A stretch of 64,000 nucleotides of DNA from Scleromitrula shiraiana (Eukaryota > Ascomycota > Leotiomycetes > Helotiales > Sclerotiniaceae). Shown here one piece after another: positions 1 through 10,999 of this stretch. Under the pieces are notes generated by a model. That model saw nothing but the letters and a program-made list of their open reading frames with translations. It did not search any database and was not told where the DNA came from. How positions within the stretch are numbered: position 1 is the stretch's first letter; each line of letters starts with the position of its first letter. Made by a program: the position numbers and the translations under genes. The stretch covers positions 1 through 64,000 of the forward strand of contig JABELC010000010.1 in NCBI GenBank assembly GCA_028455995.1. Reading direction: 5' to 3'.

Positions 1-224
1 ATATGCCAACTGGATGTCCTGGTTCGGTGACATTGTAATAACTAACCAGATCCTTGGCTATGGCTGACGCAGCAGATTTGATGGAATCTGTTTCCATATC
101 AGTTACCTATTCCGAACGATCAATATCTCAATTACCTACCAGAGATAGTAACATCTAAATCAATACCATGGACTGGAACGAAAGAAAGTGCCGCAAGGGC
201 AACAATTGCTTTTGTTGGAATCAT
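1..224 (-). CDS. GH76 mannan endo-1,6-alpha-mannosidase (DFG5/DCW1 type), 5' end only
   Basis: The family cleaves alpha-1,6-mannan and helps cross-link GPI proteins into the fungal cell wall. Two exons are visible: 140-224 (28 codons plus one base) and 1-87, which runs off the window. Intron 88-139 has a GTAGGT donor, a TAACTGAT-like branch site and a CAG acceptor. The first ~20 residues are a signal peptide (MIPTKAIVALAALSFVPVHG). After splicing the mature start reads IDLDVTISDSIKSAASAIA, then DLVSYY, which is the characteristic N-terminus of fungal GH76 proteins. The catalytic Asp pair lies outside the window. An alternative 46-bp intron with a GTTACT donor would also keep the frame, but gives a poorer family match. 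The family call rests on about 57 residues. Confidence 0.72.
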
Positions 225-1304
225 ATTAAACAAACAATAAAAAGGGGGTGTGGGGCAACTGACGGTGCAGCCATGGTATAAAAATGATTGAGGGCAGCGA
301 CAGTGATGTTTTGAACGAATGGATATCTAAGTAATATCGCCGACTACTTAAAACTTAGCAGCGAAGACAATGTTAACGAAAGAAAGGAATTTTTAAGGAA
401 GCATTCGGATACTTCAACATTTTTCAGGGGTTTATTACAATTCGTATTAAATGCGAACTATCTCTAGATTAACAATCATTGCAAATTGGTCTGTTCAGTG
501 GCGAAGTCATAAAATTGAGAGAAAGAGGATTACCGGAGAGGGTTTACAAAGGCTTCGCGGCAGTAAACTATGAAGTTATTCACGTGGCTCGCGTGTTTAA
601 CTTTGTTTTCACGTCAAGCCAAGCTCCTGCTGGTGTGCACGTGCTATATTCTACCGCTTACCTATCCCGTATAGCTATTGTGAGCTTTTAAACTTATGGA
701 TGTTCGATCAGTTAATGTGGTTCTATATAAGATATTGCAATATCATGTAGATACTGAGCAGTCAGGTTTCTGTTGTTGTATCACTCCATTACAGTATCCT
801 TATTATACCTTCTGCGAGTTTTTCTTTTTCGGAATCGCCCACTTGATCTCTTATCGCACTTTATTTGAACCCATATTCTCTCCCTCAACAAAATATTCTT
901 TCCTCATTCCTTTCAATCATCCTCTTCTTATCTCAGACAATTTTTTACACACGCTATGGTCTCACATATTGGTTAATTGATGAGTCCCAAAGCCGTGTCA
1001 TATGAGGAATGAATGAAGATGTTATCCTGTCTTGTGTAAATATGTTACTATATCTTATCTCTCACTCCTTCACCTCTCTATTGCCCCGCCCGTTTATTTA
1101 CTTATCCTTCATCTCCCTACTTTACCTCCCTTCCTTCGCTTCCACCTTATTTTTCACATTCTTTGGTATTTTCCATCGTTGTGCCTTTCATGTTTCATTC
1201 ACTGTATGCTAGCTTTACACGCCTATCTTCCTGTCCACCTCTTTCCACTTCTTCATTGATACTTACATTTGATACTTTTCCCCCTCTATTTCACATTATC
1301 AGAG
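225..1304. other. Intergenic, no gene recognised
   Basis: This stretch lies upstream of the GH76 gene. It holds only short open frames of skewed composition. From about 1030 to 1260 it is strongly CT-rich on the plus strand, as fungal leaders and promoters often are. No RNA gene was recognised. Confidence 0.5.
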
Positions 1305-1423
1305 TCTTTTGACACGCTGACAGCATTATTACACGTTGCACGCACCAGAAGAGTCTCGACAACTCCCCACAGACCGATAATGATGCGTGCGAGGTGTAGT
1401 AATGCTATCAGCGTGTCAGAAGA
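1305..1423. repeat. Small foldback (inverted-repeat) element
   Basis: Two arms of about 42 bases (1305-1346 and 1382-1423) are reverse complements at roughly 36 of 42 positions around a 35-base loop. Both arms share the core TGACACGCTGA on opposite strands. Most mismatches are C/T differences, consistent with decay of a once near-perfect palindrome. This could be a MITE-like remnant or a hairpin-forming transcript. No clear target-site duplication was seen. Confidence 0.55.
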
Positions 1424-2222
1424 TCCTTGATTCCACGATAGGAATTACTGAACGTAATTCAGTTAAGAAGTGACAAAGATTCTTCCTTTATGATTCGTTC
1501 CACTCGCAGTCTGTGTTAGACTTTAATGTACAACAACAGCCAAATCGAGTTACTTGGTTTCTTAGACGTCTGTTCGTACTATCTCGAGAATGGTCGCAAA
1601 TTCCCGGTTTGACGGGCTCGATGGTTAGTTACCTCTCTTATTGGCTTCACATACTGGAAGTAGTTTTTATAATCTCTCTTTGAATCTTTGTTTATAATCT
1701 AGAGAATGCAACTAGTAGTAAAATACAATTGATTGCACACAATTCGTCGAAACAGCTCGGCAAGGTTTCGATCGAGGCCACCTTTCCGGGACCACCAAAA
1801 TGTGGAGGGTGTCTGTCGGAAAGAAGTCCAGATGTATGTGAGTTTCTTATCTTATTGAGTAGTTCACACGACTGGTTTACAAACACCGAGGAAATCAAGT
1901 CTGAACGCGTCTTTGACAAGGTAAAACAGGAGACAGAACGCGTGAGAATCGCTAGTGACGAGGGCCATGATAATCACGATGTGCATGACGGGCCACTCAT
2001 AAAGTAATTAGTTTAACGTACAGAGGGAAACGCAATAATTCTGCATCTGCAGTCTAGCCTTTGGTTGCGCTTGTCAAATTTCTTGCCGAATATAGCTACC
2101 AGTTAGGTATATTCCTTGTTCATGCGCATTGTAAGCTTGAAGGAGAAATTATGCTCGCAGAAGGCAATATCTCTCAACCAAAGCTTCTTTTAGAAGTCGA
2201 TTGCTATTACCTGAAGTAGCAG
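1424..2222. other. Intergenic, possibly part of a decayed gene
   Basis: A 92-codon frame at 1729-2007 has fairly balanced composition (SIEATFPGPPKCGGCLSERS is readable) but no recognised domain. It lies on the same strand as the NB-ARC relic just downstream and may be remains of the same gene. This is not strong enough to call a CDS. Confidence 0.3.
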
Positions 2223-2462
2223 ATGAATCGCTTGAAGGCGTCCGAGCTGCCACGCGTTGACACACCGACCATTCACTATGCGCTGGCCCGACAAGAAAGA
2301 TTTGATGCAATCTTCGTTATTCAGTCAGATAATCCTGCCAAACTTTCTGAAAATTTTTCCAGGATTTGTTCAGCTCTTGGTCTCTTGTATAGTACGAATC
2401 CCAAAGACTACAGGTGCAATGAAGCGAATCTTATCATCCTCCGCAATGGGGTAATAAAATAG
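2223..2462 (+). pseudogene. NB-ARC NLR relic (fragment after the P-loop)
   Basis: About 70 readable residues include HYALARQERFDAIFVIQSDN followed by AKLSENFSRICSALGLL. This closely follows the region just after the P-loop of fungal NB-ARC proteins, where the usual pattern is YA..REQFDAIFWVQSD...KL..SF..IA..LGL. No Walker A motif is readable upstream and the frame stops at 2460-2462, so only a fragment survives. In intact proteins this domain binds ATP/ADP and controls a regulated-cell-death or sensing receptor. It is the first of two NLR relics in the window (see 23397-25326). Other members of the P-loop STAND class cannot be excluded. Confidence 0.5.
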
Positions 2463-3125
2463 CTGTTACATCCAAGATACCCCGCCATAGCATCGAGACA
2501 GAGAACGCAAGCTCTTGGAAAAATGTCAAACAGAAAGCCCAACTGACTTCTTGTATTTGACAAGGTTGATAACATGTCATTTTTGAGGGACTATTGGCCA
2601 TTCGGCAATATAGGGCAGCGAGTAGAGAGAAGGATAGGCGCATGGTGTGCCGAGTTCTGTCGACAGATGTTGTCGATGTTAGCACCGTTGGTGGATAAGG
2701 AAAAACGCACGACAGCAATTCAAACAGCTGTATAACAAGCAATTCAAGGAGTAAAAAAGGGCTGGAAACTTCGGTATCAACTTGTATGGATCAAGATGCA
2801 GATAAAGATGAGATTACATGACTGAATAAACTCACATAACAGTGGAGAAAAAAGCAGTGCGGTTTCGGATAAACGACAGATTTTAGATACCACTTCACAA
2901 AGACATTCCGAATAACTTGTTTACTAGCTTCAATGGCGTCTTCTGGTGGAGCCTTGGCTATTGATACGTTGTAAATCATTAGGTGAAGACTTATTAGTTG
3001 AAACAATACAAAAAAGCATAAACCACCACTGACAATTTCTGACAATTGATACACTTGTGACGTGACATGACTTGAGATAGTTATTAATTCAATCTGAACA
3101 ACTAAATGGTGAACTAAACTCTTTC
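2463..3125. other. Intergenic, no gene recognised
   Basis: A minus-strand frame at 2791-3054 contains the balanced stretch EDAIEASKQVIRNVFVKWYL, but it has no recognisable domain and no clear extension. It may be a relic. Nothing else was found. Confidence 0.3.
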
Positions 3126-4513
3126 CTAAAAAGGGTTCTCAAAAGCCTCCTCCACAACTTTATAAGCATCATAACCATACAACCATTTCTGTGCCCCCTC
3201 CCAATCCTGCCATCTACTGGGAAAACCCCCCTCTGCCTGTGGCCCTTTCAATAAAATTTCATCCCTCCTAGCCTGTTCCTCCCCATCCCTCATGTGAAAC
3301 TGCCCCCTCTGTTTCCAAGTTTCCCTCGCAATACCCTCTCCTCTCTCCTTCCTAAGCGCCTCATACAACCCGGCCGCCTTCTTTAATTTGCCATCCCTCT
3401 CCTTCCCCTCCCCATCTACCTTCCCTAACAACCACCCCATAACCGCGCCATCTTCCAGACTCGAATTCGCTCCTTGCGCTAAATACGGTAACATAGGATG
3501 GCACGCATCACCCGCCATCCAAAACCTTCCATCCTCACCTATCCACTTATCCAACGTATCCAAATGCATCAACCTCCATTTCGCCACTTCTTTAACCTCC
3601 TCCAAAAATGCTCTCAATAACGGATCCCACCCCTGAAATAACCCCTTCATTTCGCTTAAATCACCACTTGCCTTCGAACTGCCTTCCGGCAAATTATCCG
3701 GACATAACAGGACGATATTCAACAATTCACCCCCACGCATCGTATAGGACACAACATGAGTATCCGGGCCAATCCAAAAATTAACTGAATGCGAATCGAT
3801 AAATTCCTTCAATTTATCCGCGTTAGGTCCGGTGAGATCTTTCTTATCAATCACAATTCTATACGCCAAGTCACCCGTAGGATTAGGCGGGGATGGTTTT
3901 CCGAGAAATTGTTTCCGCGTAGGAGAGTAGATACCATCTGTGCAAAGTACCACATCACCTTGCACTATTCTCCTATTCTCTAACGTTATTGTTGCGGTAG
4001 AGAAATCAACATTTGAGACGCGGGAGGAGAGAGAAATGGTAATTCCGAGTTCTTTGCAGCGGGTAGAGAGTGCACGTTGCAGATCTACTCGATGCATACC
4101 CCAAAATGGACTTCCATATCGTTCTAATATTTTGGTTTGGAAATCGGGGGTGTGGGATAATCTTTGGGTGCCGTCGTAGCGATGGACGGAGAGGGTTTTA
4201 GGGTATGTGGAGAGGGGGGAGAGTTGGTCGTAGATTTTCCAGGTTTTGAATAGTCGCGTTGCGTTGGGTGTTAATTGTAATCCGGCCTGTTTGGTGATTA
4301 TTGGTTAATTTTCGATCTTTAAAGTGTGGATGAAAGGAATTGGAGATTTACTCCGACTTCAGCTATTTCTGATACGGCTTCTAGAATCTCGACTTCGTGG
4401 GATGGGTTAGCTAGTTTAGTCGAGACAGCTGCTGCAAGCCCGGCTAATCCGGCTCCAATAACAAGCACACGGAGAGGCATTGTAGACTCCGTGGAATCAG
4501 TTCGTGATGGCAT
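3126..4513 (-). CDS. FAD-dependent monooxygenase (salicylate-hydroxylase-like)
   Basis: A 440-residue class A flavoprotein monooxygenase. Such enzymes use NAD(P)H and O2 to hydroxylate, often decarboxylatively, aromatic or polyketide substrates. Exons are 4352-4513 and 3126-4286; the 65-bp intron 4287-4351 has a GTAAAT donor and CAG acceptor. Splicing restores EVGAGLQLTPNATRLF, a family hallmark, across the junction. The Rossmann motif GAGLAG is at residues 20-25, a DG motif (VVLCTDGIYSPT) near 171, and the second FAD motif GDACHPMLPYLAQGANSSLEDG begins near 313. Length is normal for the family. A start at Met12 is equally plausible. No signal peptide or membrane segment is seen, so it is probably cytosolic. 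No neighbouring biosynthetic genes are present, so the substrate cannot be inferred. Confidence 0.9.
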
Positions 4514-5179
4514 TAGGTATGATATGATGCTTCTAAATTGTTATACAATAAGGTTTATTTGAAATGAGACGTTCTATTAGCTTGTGAGACGTTATGCGGA
4601 GCCGAGTTGCTGACAATGGTGACTTGGTATTCAGTTGTACAAACGGAGTAATGAATTGAGAAGAATGGGCGAGTCAAAAAGCGCACAAGAAAGAGAAGAT
4701 TATATACATAGAAGAAGTCAATTAATATGAAGACGGTTGAAAGCAAGGCAATTACGACGGCATTCTCAATAATTGTAAGTGATTATGTGGACGAAATGTG
4801 GACGGATTGATTTTCGCGGGGTTAAACACCACCAAATATGTGGAGACGCGGGGGAAACTTATTGATGCCCCGGAATTTGTGGACGGCAACTAAGAGTGGA
4901 CAAGGGTGGGAGTTAGGAGCGAAAGGGCGAAAGTAGGAGAATTCAGTATAGGTAGAACTTTATTGTTGGTATTCAAAAGGGTAGTATTATCTTGTACCTA
5001 TGTATATATGTATGGTTTGATATTGTACTCAATTCGGAGAAGATCAATCATAAAGACTTCAGGTCGAAACTACTGAGTATTATTCAAGTAGTATCTTCCC
5101 CCCTTGAAATCCAGATATTAACCTAAGATCACCCATCAGTTATATCTCTCCAAGCAGTAGACCGATTCGTCTTGTGATC
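4514..5179. other. Intergenic between monooxygenase and Rpc4
   Basis: This is the 5' flank of the monooxygenase and the 3' flank of the Rpc4 gene. It holds no convincing coding sequence and no recognised RNA gene. Confidence 0.5.
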
Positions 5180-7094
5180 CTAAAATATCTTCTCCCAGTC
5201 AGGTGTGACAATGAACTTCCCCATAACTTTACCCAAGCCAGTCGCAGTACCTTCTGCCTCGCCCTTTGGTTCTTCTGTCAAAAGAACCTGAGTTAAGAAT
5301 GTAGAAGGAGCACCACGACTAACGGCCATACTTGTTCCACCCCAGTTCAATTCTACCTTACCACTCTTCCTTACTACCAACTTACCAATCCACCCTTGTT
5401 CGCTAACCAATTGCGAAGGCGCTTCTGAAATGCCAACTTCAGTCTTGATGATAATCTCCTCTCCCTCTGTCTTGATCTCTTTTCCTTTCTCTCCAGTAAG
5501 ATCAATATTCTCAGAAGTATGAGTGATTGCCAGATCGTCTGGACTTTCCGTCTCCGGATTGAAAAGTCGAGGTAAAATAGGTGGGAATTGGAAAAGATAT
5601 AATCGACCATCTTTTTGAACAACTTCTGATTGATCTTCATCGTCTTTAGATTTCTCATCCGAATCCATGTCGACGTCGCCCTCGACATCGGTTTCCTTTT
5701 CTTTTCCTTTATCTTTCTCTTTATCATCTGTTTGTATAAGACGGAGTTCCTTTGCAAGAATTTTCACATCCTCAAGATGGCGTTCATATTCGAAGGCATC
5801 CTCTTCGGTTTGTATTACCGGCTTCTTTGGTTTCTTTGTGCTGTGTCGACGAGGTTTAGTCTTCATTGGTGAAGTATCAGGTTCTGTTTTGGTGCGTTTC
5901 TTTTGTTCGGGGGATGGTGGGTGTTGTGGGAACTTTGAGAGTACTGGAGATTCGGGATCGTCTGGATCGTTTTTAACTTTCGTGGATTCGAGAGGATTAT
6001 GTGTATATGATTCTTCATCAATTGCCATCTCGGAATCTCCACTTCCTTCTCCTTCCTTATCCTTCTGTTCCTCTTTTGGTGCTGATGCTGCTAAAAGACT
6101 TTCATCACTCTTAATCATAGCACTACGTTCCTTATGCTCCACTCTTTTGATTCTTATAGGTTTGAGACCTTTTGATTTCCTTCCTCTTGAAGTGATAATT
6201 TCTTCGTCGTCTTCGTCCGATTCGAGATTGATTACTTCGATATTAACTTTGTCCAATGGCCCATCGCCTTCATCGGGATATTCAGGGTCTAAAACTCTTG
6301 TTCGATCGTTTGAACCGAATGCATTGACGCTGAAATAATTAGAACCGGAACCACCACCTCCACCCCCTCCTCCCCCTCCTCCACCACTTCCACTGCCTCC
6401 ACCTCCACCATTGCTTCCACCAGATCGAGCCGGAGGTGGACCAAACATTCCTCCTTTCCTCTCTACACAAAAATGTTAGCTTAGATAAATATTTTCCCAT
6501 GAATAACATACCCATTGCTGCAGGCGCAACACCAAAAACGCCCGAAGCAGTTGTAATTGGAGCCCCTCTTCCACCACCCCTTCCTTGACCCATAGCATCA
6601 CCTCTACCTCTTGTCATTCCCCTCAAAGCTCTTTTGGCTTCCCTCTCTGCTTGCGCATTATTTGCCGCCCTTCTTTCTCTTTCTTCTTGTTCTAATCTTT
6701 CTCTATCTGCCTGATCTCTTCGAATAATTTTTGGTTTGAATTTCGTTTTAGCCGCAGAATCTCCCCTTCCTCTCGTGCCTACTCCACCACCGCGCGTTCT
6801 TGATGATGCGCCTTGAATTGAAGGTCGCATTGGAGCCGACTCAGACGCAGGTGCTTCCGACGAAGCTCCAGCCAGTGATGAAATTGGAGGTTGGGAGTCG
6901 TTCGGTTCGAGTTTAGGTGTGATTGTGGAGGGTAACTCTGCTGCCGGCACATTCGCAACGGGATCTAAGGTTGGTTCTGTACTGCTTCTTACAAGCTCTG
7001 GTGTTTCGACTCCCGCGACTGCGATACCTCTACCACGTCCTCTACCTCGAGGTCTACCCCGCGACGCAGCTCCTCTCTCTGTCTTGGGCGGCAT
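5180..7094 (-). CDS. RNA polymerase III subunit Rpc4 (RPC53/POLR3D family)
   Basis: A 621-residue subunit of nuclear RNA polymerase III. In yeast it pairs with Rpc37 and acts in initiation, termination and reinitiation on tRNA and 5S genes. Exons are 6512-7094 and 5180-6462; intron 6463-6511 is 49 bp with a GTATGT donor and TAG acceptor. The N-terminus is rich in RGRG repeats, then FKPKIIRRDQ and an Arg/Glu-rich helix, as in fungal Rpc4. The C-terminal signature LYLFQFPPILPRLF is followed by GWIGKLVVRKSGKVELNWGG (551-570), the conserved Rpc4 block. The middle is acidic, serine-rich and probably disordered. A run of 12 consecutive glycines lies just after the exon junction (residues about 220-231). 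The ATG at 7094 is the first in frame and gives the expected N-terminus. Confidence 0.9.
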
Positions 7095-7935
7095 TTTGAT
7101 TATTATCGCATGAGAATTGATTGGTAGTTTGAGACGGCAAATTACTATATAAAGAGAAAGACTCTCGACCGAATAGTTGTCAATAAATGCTCGGTAGAAA
7201 GTTACAGCTCATAAAGCAAAAATATTGTAGTATTGTTCATGGAATAATTTATCAATCATGAAGAGAGATATTATTATTTTGCTACGATGGGGCTCGACTT
7301 TTTTTGGTGCACGGGCCCATGTGTGGCTCGGATTTTATCTTCAAGTTAGCAGTCTCGAGGTAGTCAAGGTTCAACATCTCCAACACAATGTCGCATCGCC
7401 ATCGTATGATCATTTTGATTGAAAGTTCAACTCATGATGATAGAAAACATTACCTGGATATCTTTTGCCGAAATATGAAAATCATAAGATTATCCGAACT
7501 AACTGCAACGAGTGTTGAGAGTGTTAATTCAGTTCAGATGCTTGTACTCAAGCTGTATCACACAAATACTCGACCCGATCACCTCTCATCATGAAATTTT
7601 CGTTCATAGTATTCATTCAGCATTTCCTTCATCTCATTTAGACAATATTGAATCATCCTTCTCAAATAGCAACAGTCTCAGATGAGAATGTTGCCGTGTA
7701 ACTGGAGGCTCAGCTATATTTACGAGAATTCCTATCTTATTGCTTATCATTCTCAGACTCGTCATCATGCCCCTGCCATAGGTCCTGTCGCTAAAACTTC
7801 ATTCCTGTAAACCGCCATTCATTGAAGCCAAGCATTATATAAAGGGTCTTCCCCTCCATCTCTTGGCACAACTTCATCATTAGAATTCAATTCTTGTTTC
7901 CCTAACAACGGCCCGAAAACACTTCTTTACTTTCA
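7095..7935. other. Divergent intergenic region between Rpc4 and the GPI-type protein
   Basis: This is the shared upstream region of two divergent genes. A TATA-like box is present close to the right-hand gene (listed separately). The short frame at 7388-7594 has no recognisable features. Confidence 0.5.
7836..7844 (+). promoter_or_regulatory. TATA-like box upstream of the GPI-type protein gene
   Basis: TATATAAAG lies 91-99 bases before the ATG at 7935 and is followed by a CT-rich stretch (ccttccccTCCATCTC-like). This is the usual layout of a strongly regulated fungal promoter. Confidence 0.45.
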
Positions 7936-8678
7936 TGATGAAGTCCTCCATCTTTCAAGCCTTGATTGCTGCAACATTCCAGGTACAAATTCAAGCCCAA
8001 TCAACCCTGAGCCAAGGCCCACAATCATCCGCCATTGCTCAATCAGCTATTCAACATCTCAACGAGCCACTCGATGGCGCTGATTGTGCATCTCGTTCAC
8101 CTGACGTTCGGCTGGAATGCTATCATGAACAATGCCCAATGCCTGGACCACCAGGTTTTTCATGTGCATCATACCCACCTCAATATCAGCTAGATTGCTA
8201 TCAAAAACGCTGTCACGATGTCTACAGCCTCTCCCCTTCGGCTAGTGCAAATCTGGTCAGCATACCATGGACGACAAGTGTTACTCACGAGAATGCACTC
8301 AATGAACCTGCTACTTCTCCAGCTGCATCTTCTACGACTGTTAGCCCTGTTGGCGATATCGCACAGGGAGCATTGGCAGCTAATACCGCAAGTCTTGCTC
8401 CTACTATCACAAATTCTGCCGAGTCTCTTGCTGCTGCGGCTCAGCCCGTATCTAGTGCTGCACCGGCTGAGAGTAGCGATGTATCAACAACGGATGGAGT
8501 GGAAATTACACCTGTGGCTATTCCTGCCAGTAGCACAGGACTAGTTGGGGAAGAGGTTGCTTCTGTTAGTTCTGCTCCGGTGGTAGAGTTTACGGGCGGT
8601 GCTGCTGAGAATACCAATGTATTTGGAGCTGTGGGGTGGGGAATTGTCGCTGGAATTGCTATCGGTGGAATTCTATAG
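7935..8678 (+). CDS. Secreted GPI-anchored serine/threonine-rich protein with duplicated cysteine module
   Basis: A 247-residue, single-exon protein. The first ~21 residues (KSSIFQALIAATFQVQIQAQ) look like a signal peptide. Residues 50-95 carry two copies of a six-cysteine arrangement: CASRSPDVRLECYHEQC and CASYPPQYQLDCYQKRC, each C-x10-C-x4-C. A long Ala/Ser/Thr/Pro-rich stalk follows. The C-terminus ends in a hydrophobic tail (VFGAVGWGIVAGIAIGGIL) behind small residues (GGAAEN), as expected for a GPI-attachment signal. It is therefore probably a cell-wall or plasma-membrane surface protein. The cysteine module was not recognised as a named domain; it is too short for CFEM (eight cysteines). 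A TATA box and CT-rich leader lie upstream. Function is unknown. Confidence 0.8.
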   Translation: MMKSSIFQALIAATFQVQIQAQSTLSQGPQSSAIAQSAIQHLNEPLDGADCASRSPDVRLECYHEQCPMPGPPGFSCASYPPQYQLDCYQKRCHDVYSLSPSASANLVSIPWTTSVTHENALNEPATSPAASSTTVSPVGDIAQGALAANTASLAPTITNSAESLAAAAQPVSSAAPAESSDVSTTDGVEITPVAIPASSTGLVGEEVASVSSAPVVEFTGGAAENTNVFGAVGWGIVAGIAIGGIL

Positions 8679-9027
8679 GAGATGGGCTTTATTCCTTGGT
8701 TGCTGGTGTAGTAATTAAAATGGTTGGCGTAAGCTGTGAACTTCTCTTCTGGCATACGAGATTTGGGATTTGTTTCTTTTAATAGTATTTTTTAGATTTC
8801 TTAATTGAGTTGGAGTTGGCTGGCACACATTCCTGGAATTTGTGAATATCATTCCTCCTCACATTTCGCAAAATGGCGTTCATTCCTCACATTGTTTCAT
8901 CCCAATTTGATCTTATCTTCTGTCTTCCATTGATTTTGCGACCTTGGTTAGTATATTGTCTGCTAGGCATTATTCCAGTTAAATTTCTATAGTCTAGATT
9001 ATGTTGTGTATTTATTCAGACGAGTAT
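8679..9027. other. Intergenic between convergent gene and pseudogene
   Basis: This is 3' flanking DNA of the GPI-type gene and of the Hsp70-like pseudogene. No coding or RNA gene was seen. Confidence 0.5.
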
Positions 9028-10314
9028 CTAAAAGCTCCAATCATTATCGCCGGCCTTAGTATGATTCCACGTCCAATAGACTCTCTTCGCCATTTCCGCA
9101 GCTCCGATCGAAGCCGAGTATACCGGATCCTTCATGAAGATGACTGGAACTCCCAATAAGCTTTCTTTGACCACTTCCCTTAGAACTTCTTGGAACTTCT
9201 TATTCTTAGAGCAATCCCCATACACAAAGTCTTATGGATCTCTCCTCTATGAACTCGACTATTTGCATCCAAGGCTGCCTTCATGATAATTTTCTTAGCT
9301 TCTCCCCAGTGTTTTTCTTCTCCAGGATTATCAAGCCTTCTATTAAACCCCAACTTTGCATCCAAAGCAACAAACTCATCGCTCTCTGGATACGCAAACC
9401 ACATTCCCTTATTTCCCCACACAGAACTTAGGAACTTGCTCGTATATGACACGATCAATACATTCTCATTGACCTTTCCATCATTTGGCGGATTATGTCG
9501 TTCCAGATCACATTTTTCAAGGTCAGTATGATCGGAACATAGTCCAAATCCATTGCCACTATAAAGGGCTCCAGATTCGGGGAATATACTACCATGCCAA
9601 TAGGGATAATGCGGTATATATATATCGGTCCTATGCATTCGAACGCATCTTCGAGATCTTCGGCATATATTGCAGGGAGATGAGGAACTGTTACGGTGAC
9701 TCCGTCGATGGAACAACCTAGATGTGATTCGACCATACTGCGGAGTTCTTGGAGCATGACTACAAAGTGATCAACGTCTGAGGATGCATAGATTCCAGCT
9801 GATTTGCGAGCGTGTCGGGTGACTTGACGGGGTTGATCCAACAGATAGTCGTTTAAAGTGGAATATGGAGGACTAGGACATAAAGTCAATTATTTTTGTT
9901 CATCTCAGATTGAATAAAATACTGTGAATCTCTTACGTTCGATGTTGTGATGACCCAAGTGAGAGTCTCTGCATCATCTTGGTATACTGTGGTTTTGCTT
10001 CTGCCCTTGCAACATTTTCGATTTTTCCATCTGGATAACTGATTGATACAGTTATGGAGAAGTTTAATAATTGAAAATAAATCTATACGTGGGTAAATTA
10101 CACACCCGTAAGCAATTATAAGATCAAATCCGATACCAAAATCGTGATCTATGAGTTTCGGAATCGTGGGTTTTTGTGACCATTGGAAGAAGACGAGAAC
10201 ATTAACAAATATGCTGATGGAGAGTAGGATGTGATATGCTTTAATACACAGTTTTCCGGTTCGTGGTGTGGGATTCTGAGCCTTTGGTAAGAGAGCTGCG
10301 TTTTCATCAGCCAT
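9028..10314 (-). pseudogene. Hsp70/actin-fold ATPase-like protein, broken by several frame changes
   Basis: Fragments of one protein are readable in successive frames. They are an N-terminal MADENAALLPK with a membrane segment (AYHILLSISIFVNVLVFFQW, start 10314), YPDGKIENV in one frame and TTVYQDDAETLTWV in another, then GVTVTVPHLPAIYAEDLEDA, GNGFGLCSDHTDLEKC, and finally VYGDCSKNKKFQEVLREVV with DPVYSASIGAAEMAKR. These match the order of motifs in fungal Hsp70-like ATPase proteins of the actin fold. The frame changes at about 9980, at a TA-rich run near 9620, and at about 9225 without splice signals. An intron-like segment at 9876-9937 (GTAAGA...TAG) joins the flanking frames out of phase. 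A usable gene would need several introns I cannot see, so a pseudogene is the simplest reading. Confidence 0.6.
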
Positions 10315-10383
10315 CTTGTTCATATACATGAAACATAGAAATTTGGAGGGGGAATAGTTGCAGTCCGTTAAATCTTTAAACAA

Positions 10384-10999
10384 ATTTGTATCGAGTGTGG
10401 CTCAGCTTCCTGTACTTAGATACGCAACTGCTTTCCAGAGATGTATTTCGATACGGCTGCTCACTAAATGGTTATGTAAAAGATTAGCACGTTCTCAACT
10501 GTACTTGGTTATCGCACCTCGATTTGAAACTTCTTCGATCAAATATGAGCTACAATCATGCAGTAGAAGAACCAGAAATACGTCATAGAAGGTGCAGTTG
10601 AGTTCTAAAGGAAGAGAACCATGTGCCGTCTGCGCCGCCATCTGCCAAGATCAGCCATTACTAGTAGATTATGGTGACACCATTCACTACATGAAATGAT
10701 ATGGCGGAAATATCCATCGACAAGTGGATGGTTGACCGTGTGGCCGTTATTATTACATATGGGCTTCATATATAGAATGGCCAAGATATCTCCGCCTCAA
10801 TCTAATTAGATTCCAAGTTTCTATACTGGTTGATGTCTCTCTTACCTCAGATAGATATCTGTATCTCAAGAATATGTACTTAGGCAAAATGAGAGTTATA
10901 TTCATGCCGCCCTTCATTCATACCCACGAATAGGGCTTTTTTGGCTGTTGAAAATTCCTTGGACAATCCTTCCGTCTGGGCATAGGAATCTTATGCTTG
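10384..10999. other. Intergenic, no gene recognised
   Basis: This stretch lies between the Hsp70-like pseudogene and a short minus-strand ORF. No recognisable coding or RNA feature was seen. Confidence 0.5.

Noticed and set aside
5667..6338. 223-codon plus-strand frame, Ser/Phe-rich
   Set aside because: It is antisense to the acidic, serine-rich middle of Rpc4, with no independent features.
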